DNA from: Bradyrhizobium sp. WSM3983
GTDB lineage: Bacteria > Pseudomonadota > Alphaproteobacteria > Rhizobiales > Xanthobacteraceae
Assembly (NCBI RefSeq): GCF_000473045.1
Contig: NZ_AXAY01000003.1
Coordinates: 124,001-188,000, forward strand
Reading direction: 5' to 3'
DNA: 64,000 nucleotides
How positions within the stretch are numbered: position 1 is the first letter of the stretch; every line of letters starts with the position of its first letter. The notes below the pieces were generated by a model. The model searched no databases. It was not told the DNA's origin and saw only the letters and a program-made list of their open reading frames with translations. Positions 1 through 7,861 of this stretch are shown piece after piece. The position numbers were made by a program, and so were the translations under genes.

Positions 1-95
1 CTGCGGTGATCATCGCCGCGCTCCCCACTTTGCTGATCTATCTCTTCGGCGGCAGGTATTTCGTACGCGGCCTCACTGCCGGGGCCGTGAAATGA
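1..95 (+). CDS. ABC sugar transporter permease, C-terminal end (partial)
   Basis: Only the last 30 codons are inside the window, reading in frame from base 3 to the TGA at 93-95. The peptide is a hydrophobic helix followed by the ending [12 protein letters not shown], which is the typical C-terminus of MalG/UgpE-type inner-membrane permeases of carbohydrate ABC importers. The ATPase of the same importer starts 10 bp downstream, so this is the end of a sugar or polyol uptake operon. The substrate cannot be told from this fragment. Confidence 0.75.
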   Translation, partial: AVIIAALPTLLIYLFGGRYFVRGLTAGAVK

Positions 96-105
96 TGGAT
101 GTGTC

Positions 106-1221
106 ATGGCAGCACTAAGCATTCGAGCCCTGTCGAAGCGCTACGCCAATCTGGAGGTGCTGAAAGGCATCGATCTCGACATCGAGAGCGGTGAATTCAC
201 CGTGCTGGTCGGGCCGTCCGGCTGCGGCAAGTCCACCCTGCTCAACATCGTCGCCGGGCTCGATCGGGCAAGCGACGGCACGATCGAGATCGGCGGACGC
301 GTCGTCAACAACGTCCCGCCCAAGGACCGCGACATCGCCATGGTGTTCCAGTCCTACGCGCTCTATCCGTCGATGACGGTGCGCCAGAACATCACCTTCG
401 GCATGGAATGCCGACGCGTCGCCAAGGCGGAGCAGGAGAAGGCGCTGGCGAACGTAGCCAAGCTGCTGCAGATCGAGCCTCTGCTCGGCCGCAAGCCGTC
501 GCAACTGTCCGGTGGCCAGCGCCAGCGCGTGGCGATGGGGCGCGCACTGGTGCGCGATCCCCTGCTCTTCCTGTTCGACGAGCCACTCTCCAATCTCGAC
601 GCCAAGCTGCGCGTCGAGATGCGGATGGAGATCAAGCGGCTGCATCAGCGCATCGGCGCCACTATCATCTATGTCACCCACGACCAGATCGAGGCGATGA
701 CGATGGCAACCCGAATCGCCGTGATGCACCGCGGCGTGGTGCAGCAATTCGCAGACCCCGACACGGTGTACCGCTATCCGGCCAATCTGTTCGTCGCCCG
801 CTTCATGGGCTCGCCGCCGATGAACACGATGCCGGCACGGCTCGAGGCCGACGCCGGCGGGCCTGTGGTGGTGATCGGCGCAGGCCGGCCGGACGAGGTC
901 CGTCTCCGCCTCCAAGACTACGACGCAGCTGCGTCCTATGTCGGCCGCGAGGTGGTGATTGGAATCCGGCCGGAATGCATCGCCGAGGGCGATCGCGTGT
1001 TCTCCGGTGCCGCGGGCGCGCCGGTCATCATCACCGCGCCGGTCGAGCTGGTCGAGCCCACTGGCGCGGAGACCATCGTCCTGCTGCGGCTTGGCGGCGA
1101 GCCCGCGCAGGCACGCATCTCACCGGACATCCGCCCGACGCCGGGCGCAACTGCCTCCTTCGCCCTCGATACCCGCCGCATTTGCCTGTTCGACCCCGAG
1201 ACGGAGCGACTGATCGCATGA
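106..1221 (+). CDS. Carbohydrate ABC importer ATP-binding protein (UgpC/MsmX type)
   Basis: 371-residue ATPase that powers import by the permease encoded just upstream. It shows Walker A GPSGCGKST (about residues 37-45), the Q-loop, the signature LSGGQRQR, Walker B LLFLFDEP and the H-loop YVTHDQ. After the nucleotide-binding domain there is a C-terminal TOBE/MalK-like regulatory domain of about 130 residues, as in the CUT1 family of sugar importers. The stop overlaps the start of the following SDR gene (ATGA), so the two are translationally coupled. The family shares ATPases between importers, so the substrate is uncertain. Confidence 0.9.
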   Translation: MAALSIRALSKRYANLEVLKGIDLDIESGEFTVLVGPSGCGKSTLLNIVAGLDRASDGTIEIGGRVVNNVPPKDRDIAMVFQSYALYPSMTVRQNITFGMECRRVAKAEQEKALANVAKLLQIEPLLGRKPSQLSGGQRQRVAMGRALVRDPLLFLFDEPLSNLDAKLRVEMRMEIKRLHQRIGATIIYVTHDQIEAMTMATRIAVMHRGVVQQFADPDTVYRYPANLFVARFMGSPPMNTMPARLEADAGGPVVVIGAGRPDEVRLRLQDYDAAASYVGREVVIGIRPECIAEGDRVFSGAAGAPVIITAPVELVEPTGAETIVLLRLGGEPAQARISPDIRPTPGATASFALDTRRICLFDPETERLIA

Positions 1222-1985
1222 CCAGGACGAGCTATGCCGACCTCGCGGACCGCGTGGTGCTGATCACCGGGGGTGCCAGCGGCATCGGCGCCGCCTTCGT
1301 GCGCGCTTTCGCCGCCCAGGGTTCCCGCGTTGCCTTCCTCGACATCGATGCGCAGGCGGGCGAAGCGCTGGCGCAGGAGCTCGCGAAGACCTCCGGCACC
1401 GCGCCGCTCTTCGTGCCTTGCGACCTCCTTGACATCGACGCCCTGCGCGTGGCGCTGGCGAAGGTGCACGGATCGCTCGGCGATGCCGCCGTCCTCGTCA
1501 ACAACGCCGCCAATGACCAGCGCCAGGTGCTGGCAGACGTGACGCCGGCCGAATTCGACTGGATGATCGGCGTCAATCTCAAGCACGTCTTCTTTGCCGC
1601 TCAAGCCGTGGTGCCGCAGATGCAGGCGCGCGGCGGCGGCTCGATCATCAACATGTCATCAGTGGCCTGGATGCGCGGCGCGCCGGCGCTGCCGGTCTAC
1701 GCCGCGGCCAAGGCGGCGATCGTCGGCTTCACCAATTCGCTGGGCCGCCGGTTCGGCGCCGACCGCATCCGCGTCAACGCGATCGCGCCGGGCATGGTCA
1801 TCACCGAGCGGCAGCGTCGGCTGTGGTTTCACAACGAGCAGGCCATCACCGAGCTGCGCACGCGCCAGGCCATTCCCGATGCGGTGACGCCCGACGATAT
1901 CGCTGGCATGGCGCTCTACCTCGCCTCCGACGCGAGCCAGCGCATCACGTGCCAGTGTTTCCGGGTCGACGGCGGGCTCGCCTAG
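1218..1985 (+). CDS. Short-chain dehydrogenase/reductase
   Basis: 255-residue classical SDR with a Rossmann fold: the cofactor loop TGGASGIG is near residues 15-22, followed by NNAAN, the catalytic Ser in NMSS, and YAAAK (Tyr and Lys of the active site). The ending CFRVDGGLA is typical of sugar or polyol dehydrogenases. An Asp after the second strand (FLDID) suggests NAD(H) preference. I chose the ATG at 1218, which overlaps the stop of the ATPase gene by 4 nt; the same frame is open much further upstream but only as a shadow of that gene. Its likely role is oxidation of the sugar or alditol brought in by the importer. Confidence 0.88.
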   Translation: MTRTSYADLADRVVLITGGASGIGAAFVRAFAAQGSRVAFLDIDAQAGEALAQELAKTSGTAPLFVPCDLLDIDALRVALAKVHGSLGDAAVLVNNAANDQRQVLADVTPAEFDWMIGVNLKHVFFAAQAVVPQMQARGGGSIINMSSVAWMRGAPALPVYAAAKAAIVGFTNSLGRRFGADRIRVNAIAPGMVITERQRRLWFHNEQAITELRTRQAIPDAVTPDDIAGMALYLASDASQRITCQCFRVDGGLA

Positions 1986-2048
1986 CTACGCTCGCCCAGG
2001 GCGGTTAGGTTGCTGGTTCCGTGACGCTGCGTTATTCGGTAGCGGGCG

Positions 2049-2522
2049 TCACTTCTTGATGTCGGCGGCGACCAGCACGCGATGGTCGTTTAGCAGCTCC
2101 TGGAGCGCCTTCAAGGCAGCCACGCCGCATTGAGTATCCTGCTCGCCGTTGCCCCCGCTCAGTCCCACGCCACCCACGACCTCGTCGTCGACCACGATCG
2201 GAAAGCCGCCGACAAACACGGCAAACCGGCCTTCAAAGCTCCACTGGATTCCGAAGGCTTCGTTGCCGGGCAGTGCCGGGCCATTGGGCATCTGGTTGAA
2301 CAGATGGGTCGAGCGCTTGTGTCCCGCGGCCGTGAAGGCCTTGTTCCAGGCGATCTGCGGACCCGTGACGCGTGCGCCGTCCATCCGTTCGAGAACGAGC
2401 GGATAACCGCCATCGTCCACCACGCAAACCGTTTCCGGTACACCGAGCTCGGCGGCCTTGGTCAGGGCTGCAGCAACCATGTGCCTGGCCTCGGACAATT
2501 CAAGCTTGATCGATAATTTCAT
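2049..2522 (-). CDS. GlcG/HbpS-like (DUF336) protein
   Basis: 157-residue protein of the GlcG/HbpS/PduO-C fold family: it starts with a LSIKLELSEA-type helix, then has the conserved VCVVDDGGYPLVLERMDGA strand-turn and the F(P)IVVDDEVVGGVGLSGG segment near the C-terminus. Members bind haem or cobalamin or have no known ligand, and are often encoded in oxidative catabolic operons. I chose the ATG at 2522, preceded by GGGAGGG at a good distance; the open frame continues upstream but overlaps the aldehyde dehydrogenase gene. It is the last gene of the leftward operon, 16 bp after that gene. Its function here is unknown; an accessory role in the pathway is inferred. Confidence 0.85.
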   Translation of the reverse strand: MKLSIKLELSEARHMVAAALTKAAELGVPETVCVVDDGGYPLVLERMDGARVTGPQIAWNKAFTAAGHKRSTHLFNQMPNGPALPGNEAFGIQWSFEGRFAVFVGGFPIVVDDEVVGGVGLSGGNGEQDTQCGVAALKALQELLNDHRVLVAADIKK

Positions 2523-2538
2523 GTCGTGCCCTCCCGCA

Positions 2539-4035
2539 TCAGCATCCGCGATAGACGGTCTTGGTCTGCGTATAGAATTCGAGCCCGGTGCGACCGGATT
2601 CCCGGAACGTCGATGTGCTCGACTGTTTGAGACCGCCAAACGGCGCGTTGACCAGATTTCCGGTCGTGGTGCGATTGATCTTGACCGTGCCCGATTGAAT
2701 GTCGTCCGCAAAATCATGCATGACGCGCGGATTGCGTGTCACGATCGCAGCCGACAATCCGTATTCGCTGTCATTGGCCTTGGCGATAGCATCCGCATAC
2801 GAGTCGACCTCGATGATTGCAATCACCGGTCCGAAGATCTCCTCGCGCGCGATCGTCATTTCCTGGGTGACGCCGGTGAAAATCGCTGGCGCAACATAAT
2901 AGCCGCCGTCGTATCCGGCGCCGGTGAGCCGCTCGCCGCCATGAAGCAGCGTCGCCTCCCGCTTTCCGATCTCGATATAATTCAGCACCGTTTCGAGCTG
3001 TCTGGCGGTTGCCAGCGGCCCCATGTCCATTCCGGCAACGAGCCCGCCGCCGATCTTGAGGGTTTTCACTCTGGCGACCAGCCTCTCGGTAAACTCCGCA
3101 AGAACCTGTTTCATGACGAGCACCCGGCTGGTGCCGGTACAGGCCTGCCCCGCGAGCGAGAACCCTCCCTTCACGGTCAAGTCGACCGCATGGTCGAGAT
3201 CGGCATCGTCCATGACAATCAGCGGATTTTTGCCGCCCAGCTCCATCTGGGTGCGGGTGGTGAACCCGACGGAACGGCAGATCCGCTCGCCGGCGGCCGT
3301 CGATCCCGTGAAGGAGATCGCCCGGATGGCAGGCGGCACGGTAATGGCGGGGCCGATCTCGGCGGCACTGCCTGTGACGAAGTTCAGCACCCCCTTCGGC
3401 AAGCCGGCCGCAACGAACGCCTCGGCCAGCCGGTATCCGCTGAGCGGCGCATCGGAGGACGGCTTGAAGACGGCAGTGTTTCCGGTAATGAGCGCCGGTG
3501 CGATCTTGCGGCTGGGTATCGATATCGGAAAATTCCAAGGCGTGATGACCGACACGACGCCGAGCGGCTCGCGCAGCGTGTAAACGGTCATGTCAGGATC
3601 GTCGTTCGGAAATACCTCGCCCGACAGGGTCTGGCCCTCGATCGCGTAGAACCGCAAGGTCTGGGCCGAACGCAGTATTTCGTCCTTGGCAAGACCGAGG
3701 GACTTGCCCATTTCCCGGGTCATCTCGCGTGCCGTCCGGTCCGCATGTGCCTCGAGGTGGTCAGCTGCCTTGTTCAGGATGACGGCGCGCTTCGAGATCG
3801 GCATTTTCTTCCAGCTTCGGAACGCAGCCGAGGCCGCCGCGACTGCGCGCTCTGCATCCTCCGCCGAAGACGCTTGGAAGCGGCCGACGATATCGGACGT
3901 CTCCGCTGGATTGATGTTGTCGAACCGCTCCGCCTTGCTCGAGCACCATTCGCCACCGATGTAGTTCTGGAACTCCTCGACGCCTGTGTGGCCGACATCG
4001 GAACCGTGTGCACTCTTCATCGCAACGTTGCTCAT
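2539..4035 (-). CDS. NAD(P)-dependent aldehyde dehydrogenase
   Basis: 498-residue ALDH-superfamily enzyme oxidising an aldehyde to the acid. The catalytic set is complete: Asn in TPWNFP (about 168), the general base Glu in MELGGK (265), the cofactor-loop motif FTGSTAAG, and the nucleophile Cys in GQACTG (299). The end FYTQTKTVYR is typical of the semialdehyde/aromatic aldehyde branch. The ATG at 4035 is used; a TTG nine bases upstream is also possible. It lies 16 bp downstream of the permease stop in the leftward operon. The substrate is probably an aldehyde intermediate made by the diiron oxidase of the divergent operon (inference). Confidence 0.9.
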   Translation of the reverse strand: MSNVAMKSAHGSDVGHTGVEEFQNYIGGEWCSSKAERFDNINPAETSDIVGRFQASSAEDAERAVAAASAAFRSWKKMPISKRAVILNKAADHLEAHADRTAREMTREMGKSLGLAKDEILRSAQTLRFYAIEGQTLSGEVFPNDDPDMTVYTLREPLGVVSVITPWNFPISIPSRKIAPALITGNTAVFKPSSDAPLSGYRLAEAFVAAGLPKGVLNFVTGSAAEIGPAITVPPAIRAISFTGSTAAGERICRSVGFTTRTQMELGGKNPLIVMDDADLDHAVDLTVKGGFSLAGQACTGTSRVLVMKQVLAEFTERLVARVKTLKIGGGLVAGMDMGPLATARQLETVLNYIEIGKREATLLHGGERLTGAGYDGGYYVAPAIFTGVTQEMTIAREEIFGPVIAIIEVDSYADAIAKANDSEYGLSAAIVTRNPRVMHDFADDIQSGTVKINRTTTGNLVNAPFGGLKQSSTSTFRESGRTGLEFYTQTKTVYRGC

Positions 4036-4051
4036 GTTTGCCAAACCCCTG

Positions 4052-5602
4052 TCAGTGCCAGATCAGGATCGCGCTGACCGTGGACGCAGCCAGCCCCACC
4101 AGCACCGGGACCACGACGGTCTGAACGATCTGGAAGACCGCAACACGGGCGAAACCGGCCACCGCGATCAGGGACGACCACGCGACCAGGGTGCCGCCTC
4201 CGGTCCAGACCGCGCCCATCTGGCCGATCGCGGCAAGCGTGGCGGGATCGAGCCCCACGGTAGGCGCCAGCGCTCCAGACAGCGCGCCGGTGAGTGGCAA
4301 GCCGGCAAAACCCGAACCGTCGATGCCGGTGATCATACCGGCGATCAGCACGCCGAACGCAACGAAGGCCTGATTGCCAGGGATCCAGTGCTGCGCAGCC
4401 TGGACGAGCTCGAACAGGAGATTAGGCGCCTGCGCCGCCGGTACGCCGAGGATCGGCGCGGAAAGTCCCTGCTCGGCGCCAAGGAAGAAGAAGCCGGCGA
4501 TCGGCAACACCGAGCCCATGGCCTTGAACGCGAAAACGAAGCCCGCGGTGACATGCTCCGCGCTGTCGTCCAGGCTCTGCCGCAGTCGATCGGTCACGAA
4601 TGACGCGCAGATCATCAGCGCCATCGCAACGCCGCCAACGAGGGCCGCAGCGTCGCCGCCCTTGAGGTCGTGCCCGATGCCGAGCTTCGAAAGCACCATC
4701 ACGACGATGACGCCCAAAAAGGCGATCGGTGTGGCGACTGCAAAGAATTTGGACCAGGTCTCGCGCCGGCCGGGAATTGCTGCGAGCACCAAGTCGATCT
4801 GCGCCTGTGTTGCAAATTCCTTCTGGCCGCCAGCGGTCCCACGCGCGATCTCGGCCTTGTCGAACGAGCCCTCCTCCTCTATCCGGGCGAGCTCACCGTT
4901 TGCCGACTGCGCTTGCCAGCGTTCGAGCAGCATCTCGTCCGGCTTGGTGATGAGCTTTCGGATCGCGACATAGCCCAGCACCAGCGCGATCACGCCGGTG
5001 ATCAGCGACAGCACCAGCGCCCGGTCGGCGACCGTTGCGGCACTGACCGCGACACCGGCTGCCTTCGCGCTGATGCCAGGCGCAACGCCGATCACGTAGT
5101 CGGATGACAGCGCCATGCCCTGCCCGGCAATCGCGATTGCAAGGGCGCCGCCGAGCGGCGGCAGTCCGGCTGCGATCGCCGCGGGCAGCAGCACCGCCGA
5201 CACCAGGGGGACAGCCGGCGTCGGCCAGAAGAACAGTGAAATGACGTAAGTGATGGCGGCCAGCACAAAATAGGCCGTATGGCCGTCCTTCATCACCGCG
5301 CGAAAAGGCTCGACCATGCGGATGTCGGAGCGCAACACCTTGAGCGCATTCAACAGCGCCGTCATGAGTGCGATCACCAGGAATATGTTGAAGAGCTCCT
5401 TCGCCGCAGTGAAGCTCGCATTGAAGATGCTCCCAAGCGCGGCGATCGGACTATGCGTCCAGGCCAGCGCGACCAGGAAAGTCGCGACCACGGACGGAAC
5501 GACCACATTGGCGCGCCAGATCATCGTCAGGACGATGACGGCCACGCCGAGCAGGTAAACCCAGTGTGCGGCGACGATCGGAACTTGCGATTGCAGTGTC
5601 AT
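4052..5602 (-). CDS. Multi-pass inner-membrane permease, ion-transporter-like
   Basis: 516-residue integral membrane protein with about 11-13 hydrophobic segments, a charged cytoplasmic loop around residues 215-275 (rich in E, K and R), and Gly/Pro-rich re-entrant-like segments such as FFWPTPAVPLVSAVLLPAA and GIDGSGFAGLPLTGALSGALAP. The organisation resembles the ion transporter (IT) superfamily, which includes citrate, dicarboxylate and gluconate carriers, but I cannot assign a family firmly. The start is ATG at 5602 with GGGGAGG just upstream. It is the first gene of the leftward operon and the likely uptake system for the substrate of this island. Confidence 0.7.
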   Translation of the reverse strand: MTLQSQVPIVAAHWVYLLGVAVIVLTMIWRANVVVPSVVATFLVALAWTHSPIAALGSIFNASFTAAKELFNIFLVIALMTALLNALKVLRSDIRMVEPFRAVMKDGHTAYFVLAAITYVISLFFWPTPAVPLVSAVLLPAAIAAGLPPLGGALAIAIAGQGMALSSDYVIGVAPGISAKAAGVAVSAATVADRALVLSLITGVIALVLGYVAIRKLITKPDEMLLERWQAQSANGELARIEEEGSFDKAEIARGTAGGQKEFATQAQIDLVLAAIPGRRETWSKFFAVATPIAFLGVIVVMVLSKLGIGHDLKGGDAAALVGGVAMALMICASFVTDRLRQSLDDSAEHVTAGFVFAFKAMGSVLPIAGFFFLGAEQGLSAPILGVPAAQAPNLLFELVQAAQHWIPGNQAFVAFGVLIAGMITGIDGSGFAGLPLTGALSGALAPTVGLDPATLAAIGQMGAVWTGGGTLVAWSSLIAVAGFARVAVFQIVQTVVVPVLVGLAASTVSAILIWH

Positions 5603-5634
5603 GTGCAGCCTCCCCCAAATTCACGCAATCTTGT

Positions 5635-5643
5635 ATACTGTAT
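5635..5643. promoter_or_regulatory. Putative GntR operator, left copy (ATACTGTAT)
   Basis: Perfect 9-bp palindrome ATAC-T-GTAT lying 32 bp upstream of the leftward permease start, inside TTGTATACTGTATTC. An identical copy lies before the rightward operon. Short palindromes with an odd centre are typical of FCD-type GntR regulators, and one such regulator is encoded at the end of the rightward operon. Binding is inferred, not shown. Confidence 0.5.
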
Positions 5644-5812
5644 TCTGTTTTGGCAAGAATTTTATTTCACCACCTTGCACAAGACCGTCGATAGGCAACT
5701 GCCAATATTTCGCTCATTTGCCCCATTTATGCGTAGGACTTCGCTTTTCCCATCGGCAGCCTCGCTCGCAACCGTCGCCATTCCCCGACATTGACCAGCG
5801 AACCAAAATTAC

Positions 5813-5821
5813 ATACTGTAT
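5813..5821. promoter_or_regulatory. Putative GntR operator, right copy (ATACTGTAT)
   Basis: Second copy of the palindrome ATACTGTAT, 29 bp before the oxidase start. A TTGACC at 5791-5796 could act as a -35 box, in which case the palindrome would overlap the -10 region and a bound repressor would block transcription. Together with the left copy it makes a symmetric divergent control region of about 190 bp. Confidence 0.5.
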
Positions 5822-5850
5822 ACCAACCCACCGGCGACAGGAGCGCAACA

Positions 5851-6621
5851 ATGCAAAGACTGATGAACCACGTGGAATTCCGCGCGGCCCTCGAAAACGC
5901 CATCAAGGGCAAGAGCGCCAACAAGGCACCCTTCAGCGTCGCCTGGGCGAGCGGCAAGCTGAGCCGCGCGCATCTCGCGCGCTGGGCGGAGAACCATTTT
6001 CACTATGTCGGTCCGTTCGCCGATTATCTCGGCTACATCTATGCGCGGATGCCCGAGCAGTATCAGGAAGCCAAGGACTTCCTGCTTGCCAACATGTATG
6101 AGGAAGAGATCGGCGGTGATCGCCACACCGATCTTCTGATCCGCTTCGCCGAGGCCTGCGGCACGACTGCAGGGCGGGTGAAGGACCCCGACAACATGAC
6201 CGCCACGACGCGGGGGCTGCAAAGCTGGTGCTATGCGGTCGCAATGCGCGAGGATCCGATCGTGGCGGTGGCGGGCCTCGTCGTCGGCCTGGAGTCGCAG
6301 GTGCCGTCGATCTACCGCAAGCAGACGCCAACCTTGCGCGAGAAGTACAAATTCACGGACGAGGAAGTCGAGTTCTTCGACCTCCACATCGTCTCGGACG
6401 AAATTCACGGCGAACGCGGCTACCAGATCGTGCTCGAGCACGCCAACACCGTCGAGCTTCAGCAGCGCTGCCTGAAGATCTGCGAAATCGGCGCACAAAT
6501 GCGGCTGCTCTACACGACCGCCCTCTATCACGACTACGTCGCCAATGACATTCCACTGTCCGAGCTCGAATTCAGCGAGAACAAGGTTCCCGCCGACGAG
6601 CGGACCCTGCTGCAAGCCTGA
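5851..6621 (+). CDS. Haem-oxygenase-like diiron oxidase/oxygenase (HDO; TenA/PqqC/CADD fold)
   Basis: 256-residue all-helical protein of the TenA/PqqC/CADD fold. PqqC needs no metal, but this protein keeps the six-ligand diiron set of the HDO family: E85-x6-H92 in MYEEEIGGDRH, E148 in VGLES, and H179-x3-D183-x2-H186 in HIVSDEIH. Known HDOs such as UndA, BesC, SznF and CADD use O2 for oxidative decarboxylation, desaturation or N-oxygenation. I chose ATG 5851 (AGGAG upstream) rather than an upstream TTG at 5791 that would overlap the operator. It heads the rightward operon with two ferredoxins that could supply electrons. The substrate is unknown; a carboxylic or amino acid is a guess from the family and the neighbouring aldehyde dehydrogenase. 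Confidence 0.85.
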   Translation: MQRLMNHVEFRAALENAIKGKSANKAPFSVAWASGKLSRAHLARWAENHFHYVGPFADYLGYIYARMPEQYQEAKDFLLANMYEEEIGGDRHTDLLIRFAEACGTTAGRVKDPDNMTATTRGLQSWCYAVAMREDPIVAVAGLVVGLESQVPSIYRKQTPTLREKYKFTDEEVEFFDLHIVSDEIHGERGYQIVLEHANTVELQQRCLKICEIGAQMRLLYTTALYHDYVANDIPLSELEFSENKVPADERTLLQA

Positions 6622-6631
6622 GCCGAGCGTT

Positions 6632-6964
6632 ATGCCCAACGTCGTTTTTCATCGGAACGGCCAGACCTTTCACGGCGAGATCAAGGAAAACACCAATCTT
6701 GTCGTGAGGGCGGGCATTCGCCAGTTTCCGTATCCGAACTTCCTCTATGGCTGCGGCATGGGCAAATGCGGGAAGTGCGCAGCCCTGATCATCAAGGGAG
6801 CCGAACATCTTCCTGAGCCGAACTGGAAGGAGAAGAAACGACTTGGCGCGAGAATCGAACTTGGCTACCGCCTCGCCTGTCAACTCTGGCTCACCCATGA
6901 CGTCGAGCTGTCGCAGGAGGCAACGCCGCTCGCCGACGTGGTTGCGCCCGGCAAGACCGCCTGA
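6632..6964 (+). CDS. [2Fe-2S] ferredoxin 1
   Basis: 110-residue plant-type ferredoxin domain. The cluster ligands are C41, C46 and C49 in CGMGKCGKC (C-x4-C-x2-C), with C83 in RLACQ. It begins 10 bp after the oxidase stop, so it is almost certainly cotranscribed and a candidate electron donor to the diiron site. No reductase domain or reductase gene is present in the island, so a housekeeping ferredoxin reductase must be assumed. It differs in sequence from the second ferredoxin downstream, so the pair is not a recent duplication. Confidence 0.88.
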   Translation: MPNVVFHRNGQTFHGEIKENTNLVVRAGIRQFPYPNFLYGCGMGKCGKCAALIIKGAEHLPEPNWKEKKRLGARIELGYRLACQLWLTHDVELSQEATPLADVVAPGKTA

Positions 6965-7028
6965 TCGCACGCTGCGCAGGGCGCACGAGCCTGGAGTCAA
7001 TCGGCGACGAACACTGGAGACATGAGCC

Positions 7029-7325
7029 ATGTATGTGATCCTGACCAGCAAGGATGGACTGTTCCGAACCGAAATCGTCGACGGGTTGCGCCCCCTCGCC
7101 GCCTACGACTACTTGTTCTACGGAACGAAGAAGGCGACGTTCGTGATTGCCGAGTTGCTCAAGGAGACCAAGATCAAGGTGATCGACGAAGCCTGGTCGC
7201 CCCCGATCGTGAACGAGGTGCCCTCCAAATTCCTCGAGAGATTCGCGACGCCCGAACTCGCCTATCGGGAGCTCGAGCATCTCACTACGTTCGGTCACAT
7301 GGACACGAAGCTGCGCAAATCGTGA
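7029..7325 (+). CDS. Uncharacterised 98-residue protein between two ferredoxins
   Basis: I do not recognise this family. The protein is small and soluble, has no signal peptide, no membrane segment and no cysteine, and opens with MYVILTSKDGLFRTE. A middle stretch, YDYLFYGTKKATFVIAEL, is followed by a helical, charged C-terminal half. Its stop overlaps the start of the second ferredoxin gene (ATGA), so the two are translationally coupled, which argues for a real gene and a stoichiometric partnership. It could be an accessory or small subunit of the oxidase system; this is inference from position only. Confidence 0.75.
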   Translation: MYVILTSKDGLFRTEIVDGLRPLAAYDYLFYGTKKATFVIAELLKETKIKVIDEAWSPPIVNEVPSKFLERFATPELAYRELEHLTTFGHMDTKLRKS

Positions 7326-7699
7326 TGTCCGATAGCACCGACGCGCCTGTCGCGAAGACCGGCATGATCGAGGTCACCTTTGTGACCAACAACGGGAAGA
7401 CCGTTACGGCCCCGGTCGACAGCAATTTGCTGCGCGTTTCCCTGCGCGAGCAGGGCGGCATTCCCTTCAAATGCGGCGGCGGGATTTGCGGAACGTGCAA
7501 ATGCCTGATCGAGAAGGGCCTTGAAAACACCGACGCGATCAAGCCGAAGGAGCGAAAGCACGTCACCGACGAGCAATTCGCCGCCGGCTACCGAATGGCA
7601 TGTCAGACATTTCTCACAGGCGACGTCAGCGTGTCCTGGACGCCAACGCAGACCGCCGCGGGCGCTCGCCCGAGCCCCACACCGGAAGCGTCAGATTGA
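7325..7699 (+). CDS. [2Fe-2S] ferredoxin 2
   Basis: 124-residue plant-type ferredoxin. Ligands are C50, C55 and C58 in CGGGICGTC, with C93 in RMACQ; an extra Cys at 60 follows the motif. It carries a short N-terminal extension of about 13 residues and a Pro/Ala-rich tail of about 20 residues. Translation is coupled to the preceding 98-residue gene through an ATGA overlap. Having two distinct ferredoxins in one operon suggests two electron-transfer steps or two redox partners. Confidence 0.88.
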   Translation: MSDSTDAPVAKTGMIEVTFVTNNGKTVTAPVDSNLLRVSLREQGGIPFKCGGGICGTCKCLIEKGLENTDAIKPKERKHVTDEQFAAGYRMACQTFLTGDVSVSWTPTQTAAGARPSPTPEASD

Positions 7700-7861
7700 C
7701 AGGTGGACGCGACACACCTGGGGGAGACCAACGGCTTGCGGCCGTACCTCGGCCGGTCTAAGTACGCTTGTGCTGACAGTGCCGAGAATTCCGTTCGGTT
7801 GCGGATCGGATTTCGCCGCGCTGGTCACAACTCCAATCGAAATGGCTGATCGAGTCACCTT

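Noticed and set aside
408..1217. Upstream extension of the SDR reading frame
   Set aside because: It is an Arg/Ala-rich shadow of the ABC ATPase; the ATG at 1218 begins right at the SDR fold and is coupled to the ATPase stop.
2458..4077. Long + strand open frame (539 codons) opposite the aldehyde dehydrogenase gene
   Set aside because: It is antisense to a gene with all catalytic motifs; long antisense frames are expected in high-GC DNA, and the translation shows no recognisable domain.
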